From NCBI GenBank assembly GCA_008973525.1, contig WACJ01000437.1, positions 1 through 64,000 on the forward strand: 64,000 bases of DNA. Reading direction: 5' to 3'. The position numbers and the translations under genes are program-made. Under the pieces are notes generated by a model. That model was not told where the DNA came from, did not search any database, and saw only the letters and a list, made by a program, of their open reading frames with translations. The DNA comes from Stenopsyche tienmushanensis (lineage: Eukaryota > Arthropoda > Insecta > Trichoptera > Stenopsychidae). Positions 1-11,072 of the stretch are shown here, in pieces (the first letter of the stretch is position 1; each line of letters starts with the position of its first letter).

Positions 1-617
1 TTTAATGGCATGTATACAATGTAACCCGTTAATGATCCCGAGGATAGAAAGTAGTATATGCTAGGATACCGAAGTCAATAAAATATATAAATCAAACAAC
101 TTTTTATTCAATTTTTAATATCTCTAAATTATCTGGCAGTTAAGGGGTTAAAAAGGCTTTTATTATGGAGAACAGATTAATGAATTAATGGCATCTAAAT
201 TTCTCAGAACACCCTCATCTCAATCAGGGCAGAATCAAAATTCAGAACTGGTGCCTGTTTCTGGGATGAAAATGATCTTTTGCTGTTAAAATTCATGACC
301 AAAAAATTAGCTCATCATCAGAGATTATGAAAATAAAGTAAATCTAGGTTGTCATTCATCAAAATGAGGATTCAGAGGAATAAGCCACCTTTCATATAAT
401 CCACATTTCTTCAGATTATGTTACAACTCTATTTCCTAAACGTTCTAAGATTAAGCAACTCTTTGAACGATGAAGAAGTGAAGAAAACGATGATGAACTG
501 ATTTGGCGAACAATCAGAGTAAAAATTTGAATCATATAATTAATCAAATCCATCAGAAATTAGCCTGTATTTATCAGACATATTTTAGGATAAAATAAAG
601 GCAAAACATTTGGGGTA

Positions 618-817
618 TTACCACATTCCCGTCGTATAATGGTTAAAGACGCACATGTGCGTCTTCGTCCGAAGCCGTCGAGTTACGCAAATGCAGGAGA
701 CTTATCTATGCTTTTTTGAAAAAGAGTCAAATCTAAATGATTTAATCAGTGGCAAAATGGAAGCAACTGTTGTTAGAAAAAGAGGCACATGTGCGTAACC
801 CTACCGAAATGTGTTAA
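618..817. mobile_element. T1 family TTAA-type MITE, 200 bp
   Basis: The left end reads TTACCACATTCCCGTCG and the right end is the inverse form ending in ATGTGTTAA. These match the better-preserved T1 ends at 42854-43002, with the left TTAA mutated to TTAC. Just inside each end is the motif GCACATGTGCG, and near the left end GACGCACATGTGCGTC is a perfect palindrome. TTAA flanks suggest a piggyBac-type non-autonomous element. No coding capacity is seen. Confidence 0.6.
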
Positions 818-954
818 GACGCTGTATTAGGAGTAGAAAATTTGACTTCCAAAACTATCGAGAAATCAATTAATTCAAAAAGTCTTTTAGCAACATTTTT
901 AACTAGCCGATACCCCAATATATCGTTTAAAAATATCGTTTGTTGTTTTTATTA

Positions 955-1262
955 TAAATATGAACGAACATACAAACATTGATTTTAATATATAAGATAT
1001 ACTATAAGTCAATTGTACTGTGCCTATATTATTTGAGAAAGTGCAAACAATAAGTTGGCAAAGTTTTATTGCAATCGAATGAACGGTATGGTAGCTCATT
1101 AAATACGAACAAACAAACATTAATTTTTATATATTAGACTATGCCTATGTTGCTCGCGGAATCCTTAGCAAAAAGTGGACGAAGTTTTATCGCAATTCGA
1201 TGAACGGTATGGCAGCGCATTTCGAACGAACAAAGTCCAATTCATTTTTATATATTAGACAA
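955..1262 (-). repeat. Tandem Helitron-like units (about 125 bp)
   Basis: About two and a half copies of a unit run head to tail. On the minus strand each unit begins near TCTAATATATAAAAAT, continues through a GTTTGTTTGTTCG stretch, then a block containing GCCATACCGTTCATCG and GCGATAAAACTTCG. The same unit recurs at 18745-18975, 39380-39665 and 44075-44830. A TC start followed by an AT-rich leader and this kind of body is compatible with non-autonomous Helitrons, but no 3' CTRR hairpin was identified, so the class is tentative. Confidence 0.5.
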
Positions 1263-2559
1263 GGCTTTTCCTTAGATGCAACTAAATCTATTTACAACTT
1301 ATATGCAAATTTAAAATAGTCCTCTTAAAAATAAGACACAAAATAAGATGTTATACACGAAATTTGACACAAATTACCGATTTACGCAGTCACAGTGACA
1401 TCTGTTGAATTATGCAGCTTCTCGCAGCAGGAATATAACAATATTCAATCGACTTGGCACCTGTGGTTTTAAAACGACTGCGATAACAACGCGTGCTTCC
1501 ACGCAATAAAGTATAATAAATACACCGATTAAATCATAAGGGATGTCTGTGTAACTGTCTGATTAAATTATCAATGGGAAATATCGAGACAATCAAGTGT
1601 CATGATTAATGGGGGGAGCATATGTATTTTATACCGCGACAACGGAGGCCATTTCGGCATATTAATTAATAGAATCGATCGATCGAAGAACACGTATTTT
1701 GATGACGACAAAAATTAAAAATGTCCTCGATGCACGACACATGCGTACCGGGCAAACGAGTGACAGTGGCGTGGGCTTCAAAAAATCGATTTATATTGCA
1801 CAGCGCCATGCATCAAAAAAATCTAAAAGTTTGTCCGAAAAAAAGACATTTTCGAGTCCGGATTATCTTTCATCCGAGACATTTCCAAGTGTCAAACACA
1901 AATAATAATTTCAATTTAAATGGATGACTACACATTTTGGTCGGTGTGAATTCATTATAATTCGTTATCGATCGATCACCGAAGACAGATGGAGACCAAA
2001 ATAAAGGCTTAGACCGATTCGAAGGCGAACTCCAATTTTTTTACACCCGTGGCGATCTCCAAAGCCTGCGTTTCTAGAAGATATGAAAGTAAAATTAACA
2101 TTCGCACTAGATAAGGCGATGTCAGCCAGCCTTGAGTGTTAAATCGAGTGAATTGATTTATATAGGCAGATCTGAGATTCCAGCTCAATAAATATCGCTG
2201 CTTTTTTGCCTTTGTCCTCCTATAGCTTTTCTATGGATCAAAGCTCGCCCAGCATCCCCGGCTTGCTGAAGATCGAATGGAAGACGCAGATCCACATTCT
2301 TGCATGAGAGCGGAAGATGGATAAAATAACAAAGTAACTTAATAGTGTTATGGACATTCTATCTGGATTATATACAATCATCTCTGCCATGGTGGCTAAC
2401 ATATTGAAACTGTATGTTTCAAATTGAACGATCAACCGATAAAAGGATCAAATATATAATAGAATTAAACTATATTTTACTCGCCTGGTGCTAATAATGA
2501 CAACTGAAATAATGAGAATTGATAGCATTGTGAATATTGATTTAGATCCTGGATTCTTA
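1263..2559. other. Unannotated AT-rich stretch
   Basis: I see no recognisable gene or repeat here. Two overlapping short ORFs near 1.70-1.93 kb lie in different frames and show no family motif; I treat them as chance. Confidence 0.4.
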
Positions 2560-2759
2560 GGCCCGATCCACACTATGGTGCCGGTAACGGTTCGATCTCG
2601 CTCTCGGTCTTGGTCCGGTCAAATATTCTCATACAAAAAACGGGATTGGAACGATCCGATAGTGTGAATACTCTGATTGTTTCTTGTGTAAGAATATTTG
2701 ATCGGACCGAGACCGGAGCGAGATCGAACTGTTACCGGCACCATAGTGTGGATCGGGCC
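2560..2759. mobile_element. PIF/Harbinger-like MITE, 200 bp
   Basis: A long fold-back element. The left end starts GGCCCGATCCACACTATGG and the right end is its inverse, CCATAGTGTGGATCGGGCC. The inverted repeat continues inward for roughly 75 bp with a few mismatches, through a CGGTCCGGTC-type segment to the ATATTCTTACAC region. It is flanked by TTA on both sides (2557-2559 and 2760-2762). Three-base TWA duplications and GG-start ends are typical of PIF/Harbinger elements. The ORF reading through its right half has no family signature and is accidental. Confidence 0.8.
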
Positions 2760-2974
2760 TTATTGCTAAGGTTAGCGTTCAAATACAGACTGTGGAAAAA
2801 CTGTGAGTATCATCTGATTTTGCGGGAAATCATGATCGCGAGTAACTGTTACCACAATTCTGTTTATTTCAATGCATTCGTATTTTTGAGCGACAATTAT
2901 GAATACACATCTAATATTTCTAACACTTTGACGTACACAGCCGTCAAATCCCGTCATTTTTTTTGCATTTTTTC

Positions 2975-3335
2975 AAAGTTTAGACTTCTAAGAATATATC
3001 ATCCAAATAAATATCCAAAATTCAAATTATTTACGAATTTATAGCTATTTTAAAGACGCCATAACCAAGCCGGTCCTACCAGAATGAAATCTTTAAACGC
3101 GATTCTCTCGAAACTACTTTTTTCAACATGGTTGACATGATATATCAAGTTCTAATAAATCAATTTATTTCAAATTTTGCGTGAATCTTTTCAATATAAT
3201 CGTCTATCGTTCCTACCAGACTTATTTCAAAATTATATTTTTAACTATTTTTTAAATAATTATAACTGAAAAAATATGGCCAAAAAATGTATTTTTTTTT
3301 TAAATATTTTTTTTATTTTTATTTTTTTTGTATAT
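2975..3335 (+). repeat. Dispersed repeat, T1-interior type
   Basis: This segment matches 20705-21000 over several hundred bases, including GTTGACATGATATNTCAAG, then GTTCCTACCAGA, then a T-rich tract. The second half also matches 35265-35380, which lies inside the T1 element at 35045-35461. I therefore read it as the interior of a longer T1 copy whose ends are lost. Poly-T and poly-A tracts follow at 3290-3330. Confidence 0.5.
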
Positions 3336-4660
3336 CCTAAAAATGTCAAATAGTCAATAGATATTGAGTATTAGACATGATGACATATCAACACAAAATG
3401 GCCGCAACAAACGTAATCTTCGATTAAAATGACCCCGCATTAAATGTGTTAGAGTGCTTTGAAAATTAGGTTGAAAATGATTAAAATGGAATGAATATTA
3501 ATAGCATGAATTAAAAATATCAATACAACGAAAGGAGAATATGTTGATATTTTAACCAAACAAGACAACTCCGTTGACGATTTGATGATACGATCTATAA
3601 AATAAATTATTAGAAGACACTAAATTAGCATTCCGAATCTAATTAGCAGGTGGTTTTTTTGGAAATTTGGAAACAGTAGCGAACAAGATTAGAACATTCT
3701 GATAATGGATTTACTATCAGAAATTAGCATCAGTCCCAATTCGACGAATCGACAAACTCCCACTGCCTGATTTATTCAGCCAAGTTTACTGTTTTTTGAT
3801 AAAAAATATTTACTTTTATTTAATTTATCATTAGGACCAATATCTGTTGAAAATCATAATTTAACCATCTTAGTGTCGGACGACGATATATCGACGTTAT
3901 CAACACTTGCGCAAAGTGCCAAAACAACGATATATCGTTGCGTAAGCAATGACGTTATGTTGAATGAACAATGTTATTGCGATGTAAATTTGCTATGACC
4001 ACCTGGACGACCTCTATGAAGAAATATATAAAAAGCTCATACATGTTGTTAAGTTGCGAAACAAATTGCATAAAATCCATACGAAATACTAACGAACAAG
4101 TTTGATTGGTTTGAAAAAAGAGCACCCCTCCTAGGCGATTGACACATATTCGCCCCGCGCGGGAAGGCTTCGAAGGCGTTTTTGCTTGACCCATTTGCCA
4201 TTGACAAAAATGTTGAGGTCCGCATGAAGAAGTAGCGGTTCCTTTGTCGGCTCCACCTGCGCTGGTGTTGAATTCACCTGCCGGGAGAAAGTTGTACGGC
4301 TGTTGGCCGCCTGGCCACTTCATTCATTCATTTTCTCATCCTCGCCACGAAGATCATTGAACCTGGTACCGTTTCATAACGATTGATTTATTTTATCACT
4401 GCACCACTATCTCAATTTCACATTTTTCTTCATAACTCATCAACCTCGACCTCGGATCGGCCCGAACGCGGTACCCGGTAGTTCACGCCGACGATGGAGA
4501 GCAACAGTAATTTTGAACTATTATCTTTTAAATTAAAATTATCTGGAGTTTCTTCTTTTTCATCGACAGCACGCTGATAATCCTCAGTTTTTTTATATTT
4601 ATTTCAATCCACTAAATTAAATTTCATACGTAAAAAACCTGGATAATATGACGATCCTGA
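3336..4660. other. Non-coding stretch with a TTAA end and paired palindromes
   Basis: At 3862 a TTAACCATCTTAGTGTCGG sequence resembles a TTAA-element end and is followed by two copies of ACGATATATCG about 50 bases apart (3881-3940). The minus-strand ORF at 3955-4323 is GC-richer than its surroundings but has no motif I recognise and competes with another open frame. I see no other feature. Confidence 0.35.
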
Positions 4661-4664
4661 GAAC

Positions 4665-5021
4665 ACTTTATCATCATAAACATAGATGCTATATTCATAT
4701 GTCCGCCACTTATCATCCGTACAAATCCACTTATCTATCAGGACCGCGCAGCGTGTATGAAGCTTGTATATACATACATAAACACTATCAATAACACAAA
4801 ATATTCGTTCATTTCTTTGCGTAAACATAAGCAATACACTTGAAATTGATTAATTTGGGTTATTATTATTCAATAAATTTGGGTTATCCATTCATACAAT
4901 CGTACGATGTACGTATGACACACTCTCTGTCTCTGTCTCTCACCGAGCTCAACGTATAAGAATACTCTTTATGAATTGATTCGATCGCAAATACGCGAGT
5001 GAACTGCTCAAAGGATTAAAT
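4665..5021 (+). mobile_element. T2 family MITE, left end degraded
   Basis: The body matches the complete T2 copy at 58668-59061 over almost its whole length: GCTATATTCATATGTCCGCC, ACCGCGCAGCGTGTATGAA, CAATCGTACGATGTACG, then GAGCTCAACGT and an end reading CTGCTCAAAGGATTAA. The left terminus is hard to place because the first 50 or so bases have diverged or been replaced. The element is non-coding. Confidence 0.6.
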
Positions 5022-5041
5022 AAAGCTAAAAAAATTTTTCT

Positions 5042-5858
5042 GGATTCAATCATGACGAGTCAATCCCGAGCCAAAATTTCAATCCCGGGATTTCGGAATT
5101 GCATTAGACGATCCCAGGATCAGTCCCGGGATCCCGGTATCGGAATTTTCAATAGTTTAAGAAATTACATTGATAAATTTGATTAAAAAATACTAATAAG
5201 TCCATTTGTTTAGTATAAAAAAATAATTTGAAGGCAAAATAATTTTATTTATTTAAGAAAAGATAAAAATACAATTCAAAAATAGATAAATAAAACACTA
5301 AGAAATTCAAATATTATTTGGAAAATATGCCCGGAGTAACATTAAAGCATCGAGTGTTTCGTCATTTAGTCTGGATCTGATTTTGGAAGCCCATTTATTA
5401 CCATCGCCGCAGATGAATATATAATACTATAATACTTTTATGTGATTCGTAATTATATTACGGAGGAATACAAAAAATCTGAGCCCCGTATCTATTATAT
5501 TTCATATCGATGTTCCCATTATTAGAGTCGAGGTGTAGTAAATACATCACCGGTGGGGAAAGGTTAATATAACAATTTAAAAAACATATGTACATGAACT
5601 CTATATATGTATACATAGATTGGATGGTTACTGCCCTTAGGCGTCGCATAAGCTCTTCAATTAGTAGTTACGCCACTGTTTCCAAGCGTCCAGATTTCGG
5701 CGAGAATGTCTCGATTTAGTAGCCTTCAACGTGCTGGTGAGGTGTACGATTTGCATTAGATAAAAAATTCAATCCCGATTTTTTTGGGATTACGTTTACT
5801 AATCCCGGGATTCATAAGTACCTAAAACTGTCCGGGATCCCGGGATTGGATTCCCTAA
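5042..5858. mobile_element. CCCGGGAT-family DNA transposon
   Basis: The left end carries TCAATCCCGAGCC followed by AATCCCGGGATTTCGG and TCCCGGGATCCCGG. The right end is the inverse, GGGATCCCGGGATTGG then ATTCCCTAA. The interior, at about 5440-5700, contains TGATTCGTAATTATATTACG and the segment GGTGTAGTAAATACATCACC, shared with the copies at 7.9, 48.8 and 53.0 kb. The ends (TAGGGAATCCAATCCCG in consensus) would suit a hAT-like element, but no clear 8-bp duplication is visible. It is non-coding. Confidence 0.6.
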
Positions 5859-5904
5859 TGACGGGGGTTTAAATGTGGATGTGTCATTAGACCGCAGAAT
5901 CAAA

Positions 5905-6190
5905 AGACGTCCCCTACACGTCTAAACATTCTCAATATATTTTCGTATTCTAAGGAATGTATTAACCGTCATAAAAGATGATAAAAGATAAGATGACTTT
6001 CGTTCGTGTTGTCTTTAGAGCAGGCGTTTGTTTTGATAATTAAAATACTCGCATTATTCTTAGCGTTGATCAATTTTGTTATATCGTCTTGACTGTTCTG
6101 GAGTGGCGGTATTAGCCAAGTATCATCACTCCTTTGCAAAATCTACGCCTTCAGAAGTAAATTGGCAGACTTGCACCGTAACGCTGTTCA
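5905..6190 (-). repeat. Dispersed repeat family D, copy 1
   Basis: This copy matches 46275-46583 in the same orientation and 10705-11015 in the opposite orientation. Shared landmarks are CCTACACGTCTAAACATTCT, GCAGGCGTTTGTTTTGATAA-like sequence, TTCTGGAGTGGCG, and CTCCTTTGCAAAATCTACGC followed by TTCAGAAGTAAA. Partial copies lie at 18222-18430 and 51343-51460. No coding capacity or clear terminal repeats are visible, so the class is unknown. Confidence 0.55.
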
Positions 6191-7845
6191 TTTGAACCCG
6201 AATTATTGTATTGTAATAAAATCCTAGGAACTTACCCATTGTACCAACATTTAGTCTATTGGAGTATAAAAATATTCGAGGGTCTCATTTGATAAATTAC
6301 ACTTGTATCCAAAATATATTAGTACATTAAATTTATCATTAGAAAAGCGCGAAAAAAACAGGCTTTCGATAACAACAAGTAATAAAGCGATTTATCAAAA
6401 CGTAATGTTTCATCCGTCATTAAAAAAAATTGATAGCAAATATTGTTTCACAAATCGTTAAATGATGAATATACCATTGTTCGTAAAGCAGATCAATCAT
6501 TCATACGAAAAAAGCATAATGAACTCGATATTGAGTACTGGTCGAAAGCTCTGATTTAACACACAAGCTGCGGAAATCGATACACAACCTGTCCGATTTT
6601 AAAATGGAGATATTATATAATCATTGCGTGTCGATTTTCATGCGAAATATCGCCAGAGACTTTCGTCATGCACGTATAACGACCATAACGCCATTTTTCC
6701 GTTATCCATCGTCGCGGTCGAACAGATTTGCAGAAACGCGCAAATCCACAAGACATCCGAATATTTAAACACCGATCCGATATATAAACAGCCGGTCCTT
6801 CACAAAGCGAGCCCGAATCTATCATAATATTGATAACGGTCAAAATAATTGACGTTTCTTCCGAGACATCCGAAAATGAGTCGGGTAAAAAAAGTAATGA
6901 TGCCAAATCCGTTAGTTATTATACGGCATATCGCCTCATTTTAATAAAATATAAATAAAATTTAATGATGACATACGATTAACCATCTAATCATCGAGAA
7001 ATACGCGTCTTGTGGATGACCGGTATGCGATGATATTATTTGGTCGCTTTCGGTGTAATCATTTTTACATAATCATCTCGGGGCGAACATCATTTTTAAT
7101 GGGCGATTTTCAAATATATTAATCGCGTAAGGCGATACGAGCGATTCTAAAAATGCGGAGATTTATATTTGCGCGAAACGGATTTATTCCGCGCGAATTG
7201 CGTCATAATTTATACGCCGACTCGGTGGAAAAAAAAAACACACTGCGCACCGCCACGCATTCGCACGCATATCATTTTTTCGGATTTAATCTTGTTTCAA
7301 CGCGGACGATATACTTTCTAAAAGTGGCGTGTACGAATTTCGAGTAAAAAAGGCCCAAAAAGCGGACGAAAAATGACAGTAAATGTGGGTTAAATAAAAA
7401 CCCGATTCGCATGTCAACTAGATTTTTACGCGATCCACTTCGTACAACTTTATTTGGGGATTTTTTTGAATTTATTTACACGTCTTAATCTGTCGAGAAA
7501 TTTCTGCACGGGGACAAAAAATTCAAAGCACACTTACTGCGATTCTTTTTTGTTGGTATAAATGCCAACAATTGTACTTTACGTATGAAACCGCTGATGC
7601 CAACATAGATAAAGAGCTCACCTGTAACAAAATAAAACGTATGCATTAATATTTTTTTAATTGCACGATCAAAATACTGTACTAACACTTAAAAGCAGTG
7701 AAAGTTATGTACAAATACCAGTCCATTCGTGGCATATTTTCTTTTTAAAATTTTTAATGATGCCTTCCAAACTGCTTTAATAAGTGATCTGATTATTATA
7801 ATACATCATATATAACAGAAATTAATATATTTTCATTTGATTTGT
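6191..7845. other. Unannotated stretch
   Basis: Only short overlapping ORFs on both strands are found, around 6.6-6.9 kb and 7.15-7.35 kb. They have no recognisable domain and no repeated partner elsewhere in the window. Confidence 0.35.
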
Positions 7846-8240
7846 CCCCATTTTCGTATAATACCATCAATATGACTGATAAAATTCCCATATGCTGAGA
7901 CACAGACTAAAAATCGCAAAATTCCCGATTTCCCGACAAATTATTTATTTCCGCCGCTGCAGATAAATACTTTGATGTGATTCGTAATTATATTACGGAG
8001 GAATACAAAAAATCTGAACCCCATATCTATTATATTTCATATCGATATTCCCATTATTAGAGTCGATGTGTAGTAAATACATCACCGGTAGGGAAATGTT
8101 AATATAACAATTTGAAAAACATGTATGTACTGTATATATGTATAAATAGATAAGACAGTTGCTGCCGCCAATTATTAGTTACGCCATTGTTTCAAGCGTC
8201 CAAATTTCAGCGGGAATATCTCAATTTAGTAGATTTAGTG
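7846..8240. repeat. CCCGGGAT-family internal fragment
   Basis: This is an internal part of the family described at 5042-5858. It shares GATTTCCCGACAAATTATTT, the TGATTCGTAATTATATTACG block and GTGTAGTAAATACATCACCG. The terminal CCCGGGAT repeats are missing on both sides, so it is a truncated copy. Confidence 0.6.
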
Positions 8241-8357
8241 GCGTGAATGTGTTAATTGTTGTGTAATTGCATGCGTGTCCGTAAGAATACTTTGAATTTA
8301 AATATTTAACATACTTAGGTATGTCGAGTATCTAATAAAATACTTCTTGATTTACAG

Positions 8358-8405
8358 TTAACACATTCCCGTCAGGTTACGTATATGTGCGTCTTTAGCC
8401 ATGTG
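8358..8405 (+). mobile_element. T1 family left end
   Basis: TTAACACATTCCCGTCAGG is followed by TATATGTGCGTCTTTAGCC, the same as the T1 ends at 10240 and 42854. A T2 left end begins only about 20 bases further on. The same T1-then-T2 order is seen at 10.24 kb and suggests T2 inserted inside T1. No matching T1 right end was found nearby. Confidence 0.55.
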
Positions 8406-8423
8406 TTTTTATAAAAAAATGCT

Positions 8424-8660
8424 TTAACCCTTTGATTAATGACTTAATCTTAAATCGAGTAAAACACACATGCTATATTCGTATGTCCACTACTAATCGT
8501 CCATACAAATCCGCTTTCTCTTAGTACCGCGCAGCGCGAGTGAAGCTTGTATATCAATAAATGAACCTTAACACTTTTGATAGCGCACAATATTCATTCA
8601 TTTTTTACGCAAACATAAACAATACATATACAATTGATAAACATTGATTTTATACTATTT
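8424..8660 (+). mobile_element. T2 family MITE, 3' part lost
   Basis: It starts TTAACCCTTTGATTAATGAC and continues with GCTATATTCGTATGTCC, ACCGCGCAGCGCG and the CACAATATTCATTCA block in the same order as the copy at 58668-59061. The right terminus is missing. It appears nested in the T1 end immediately upstream. Confidence 0.6.
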
Positions 8661-8995
8661 GTTTCGATTCTAAGAATATGACCAACTATCTAAGAAATAT
8701 GAGAAATATTCTTTCCCAATATTTGAGAATATTTAGAAGTGTAAGGGTACCTTTACAGCACGACCTTGTCATCTCTCCCTCGTTCTCTACCTCCGATTCA
8801 CTAATCTTCTTACTTAATGTGCGAGAATGCTGTTTTTCAAATCCGAACACATATATGCGCAATTACTAATCAATGAGTTAATTCAAATGTACATCATTAA
8901 AATGTATATTTTCATAACCACTGTACATTCAAACATTTTTTTGTGCGATTTCGAAGTTATGCGGTTTTTTAAATTTCATAAAGAGTAACTCCGCC

Positions 8996-9110
8996 GCAGC
9001 GTGTAACAAGCTTACCCCCAAAGGAGTACAATCCCAGGGCCTGGGACCCCCCTCCTCTCTTGTACATTGAGCTCGGAGACAGACAGAGACAGAGATGTTC
9101 ACTTATTGTG
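8996..9110 (+). repeat. Palindrome-containing repeat (TCCCAGGGCCTGGGA)
   Basis: It contains CAAAGGAGTACAATCCCAGG running into the near-perfect palindrome TCCCAGGGCCTGGGA and a CCCCCCTCC tract, then TTGTACATTGAGCTCGG. The same order occurs at 10407-10545 and partly at 31189-31245. The downstream part equals the reverse of T2, so this may be a T2-related variant with a different end. Confidence 0.45.
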
Positions 9111-10704
9111 AATTATATTGTTAGAAAGAGCAAATCTACACAGAATAATGATGGCATTGGCAGTTATGCGGTTTTTAAAATCCATGGAACGCATCTTCTT
9201 TTTCTATGTAAGTCATAGCTTTTTTTGTGCGATTTTCCGCGGAACGCATCTACCGCACAATAAAAAGGTTTAAATGTAACTCATTTTAGTGCATATTAAT
9301 GTATTTGATTCGTCATGTAAGAACATCTATTTCAATCCTTTCGGGAAAGCTTTTAAATTCCACACAACCAAACACACTGACCTTCAAACTTTAATCGTCC
9401 ATTAAAGAACTACAATCTTGGATACCGACTTCCGTAACATCAGAACCTCAAAGCGTATCAAATAGCAAAATAGCGGGTCGCACATATGGAACGTATCACG
9501 TTTCCTAATCTCATAAATAATTCCAGACCAGAGCCGAAGCTTTATTTCAAAATATTATATTTCCAACGCTCCAATTGCTTCGATATTTTTAGATAGCAGA
9601 TTTTTACATCACGCCCGTAATTTAAGGCTTCGGTCGCGTGTCAAGGTCCCGGCGCACAATGTGTTATATATTGTGCCTAACAATCGACAGTATATTATGT
9701 ATCCAAGTAACGTACATTTCTCGCGCAATTATCTTTTTGTGAGATTTATGATTGGTACGTCGGCTGCTCCGTTTGGGGATTATTAGTACAATATTGATCG
9801 AGTTCGTATTTTTTCCGTAATTTATAATACGACGAATGCTATTTCGCTATAAATCCTACTAGACTCGGGTATGAATTATAGGCTGTGTCCGATTTTTTTG
9901 GATTGAAGTTGTAAATTACACTACGGAGCTAATATTCAATTACGAGACTCGTATGTGCGCGATTGAATGATAATAAACAGTATTTATGCTAATGTGGTTG
10001 GCCTTTTCAGGTATTAAAACGCGTATATTTAATAACTTGTCATTATTTGAAAAGCCTGGATCAAATTTCAATATATTATATGAATCAGAGAATTTTGTTT
10101 CGGAACAAGGATGACAAATTGGTCTTAAATAACGTAGAATATTAATGACACGCAAGATCCGCCTGGTAAAATGAGTTCGCGTTCAAATCCAGGTTGTGGT
10201 AAAAAGTTGCTCCATATACAATAAATACTGAGGTGATTAATAACTTATCATTCCCGTCGGGTTACGCATATGTGCGTCTTTCGGGTACTATCGCTAAACG
10301 CAAATGTGCGTCTTTAGCCATGTGATTTAATGGTTTAGCCCTTTTGAACCGGAGAACAGACATGCTGCGTTCTAATGTAAATCCATTTTTATGTCAGCTC
10401 AGTAAAAAGTTTAACCCATAAAGGAGTACTATCCCAGGGCCTGGGACCCCCCTCCGCTATTCAGAAAGATCACTCTTGTACATTGAGCTTAAGGATAAGA
10501 GCTGACAGAAAGTAATCGGTGTAAAGCGATTATGGCATCAACGACTTCATCGATTTTAAATTTGCTCACTGCCCAAAAGGTTAATAATGAACTAAGCTCA
10601 ATAAATGAACCTCAACACTGTTGATAGCACACAATATACGCATGGCACCTGCTTTCTGTTGTTCAGCTATTTTTGCCTATTAATGTGTTGCGAAAATATA
10701 AGAA

Positions 10705-11015
10705 CAGGGTTACCGTGCAAGTCTACCAGTTTACTTCTGAAGGGGTAGATTTTGCAAAGGAGTGATGATACTCGGATAATGACGTCACTCCAGAACAGTC
10801 AAGGGGGAATAACAAATTGGTCAATTATAAGAATGATAAAAGTATCTTAATTATCAAAACAAACGCCAGCCTTCAAGACAACACGAATGAAAGTTAAAAT
10901 ATTTTTTAGAATACGTTTATTTGTTGAATAGTAAGTATGAACATTTACGAGTTTCTATAAAAAATATATATATATATATATATTGAGAATGTTTAGACGT
11001 GAAGGGGGGGTGGGA
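10705..11015 (+). repeat. Dispersed repeat family D, copy 2
   Basis: This is the plus-orientation copy of the family at 5905-6190: GTGCAAGTCTACCAGTTTAC, GATTTTGCAAAGGAGTGATG, GACGTCACTCCAGAACAG, then AATTATCAAAACAAACGCC and TTGAGAATGTTTAGACGTG. It lies wholly inside the T1 composite at 10240-11072. Confidence 0.55.
10964..10983. repeat. (AT)n microsatellite
   Basis: An uninterrupted AT-dinucleotide run of about 20 bases within family D copy 2. Confidence 0.8.
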
Positions 11016-11072
11016 CTTCACGGCATGATTTTGCAAAATAATGCTATGCGCAACCCGGCGGGAATGTGTTAA

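Larger units (their letters stand above)
10240..11072 (+). mobile_element. T1 family element, composite with nested repeats
   Basis: The left end is CATTCCCGTCGGGTTACGC and the right end, at 11043-11072, is its inverse CGCAACCCGGCGGG with GTGTTAA. The interior holds a T2-like start near 10336, the TCCCAGGGCCTGGGA repeat, and family D copy 2. It is therefore best read as a T1 copy that accumulated several insertions. The left TTAA is degraded. It is non-coding. Confidence 0.5.

Noticed and set aside
2610..3044. A 144-codon plus-strand ORF
   Set aside because: Its first third lies inside the Harbinger-like MITE and its last part in a dispersed repeat; no domain is seen.
3955..4323. A 122-codon minus-strand ORF in a GC-richer patch
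   Set aside because: A competing frame over the same DNA is equally open, no motif is recognised, and its C-terminal part is low-quality AT-rich sequence.
10140..10210. Possible tRNA or tRNA-derived SINE because of CGTTCAAATCC (box B-like)
   Set aside because: No A box at the right distance and no cloverleaf could be drawn.
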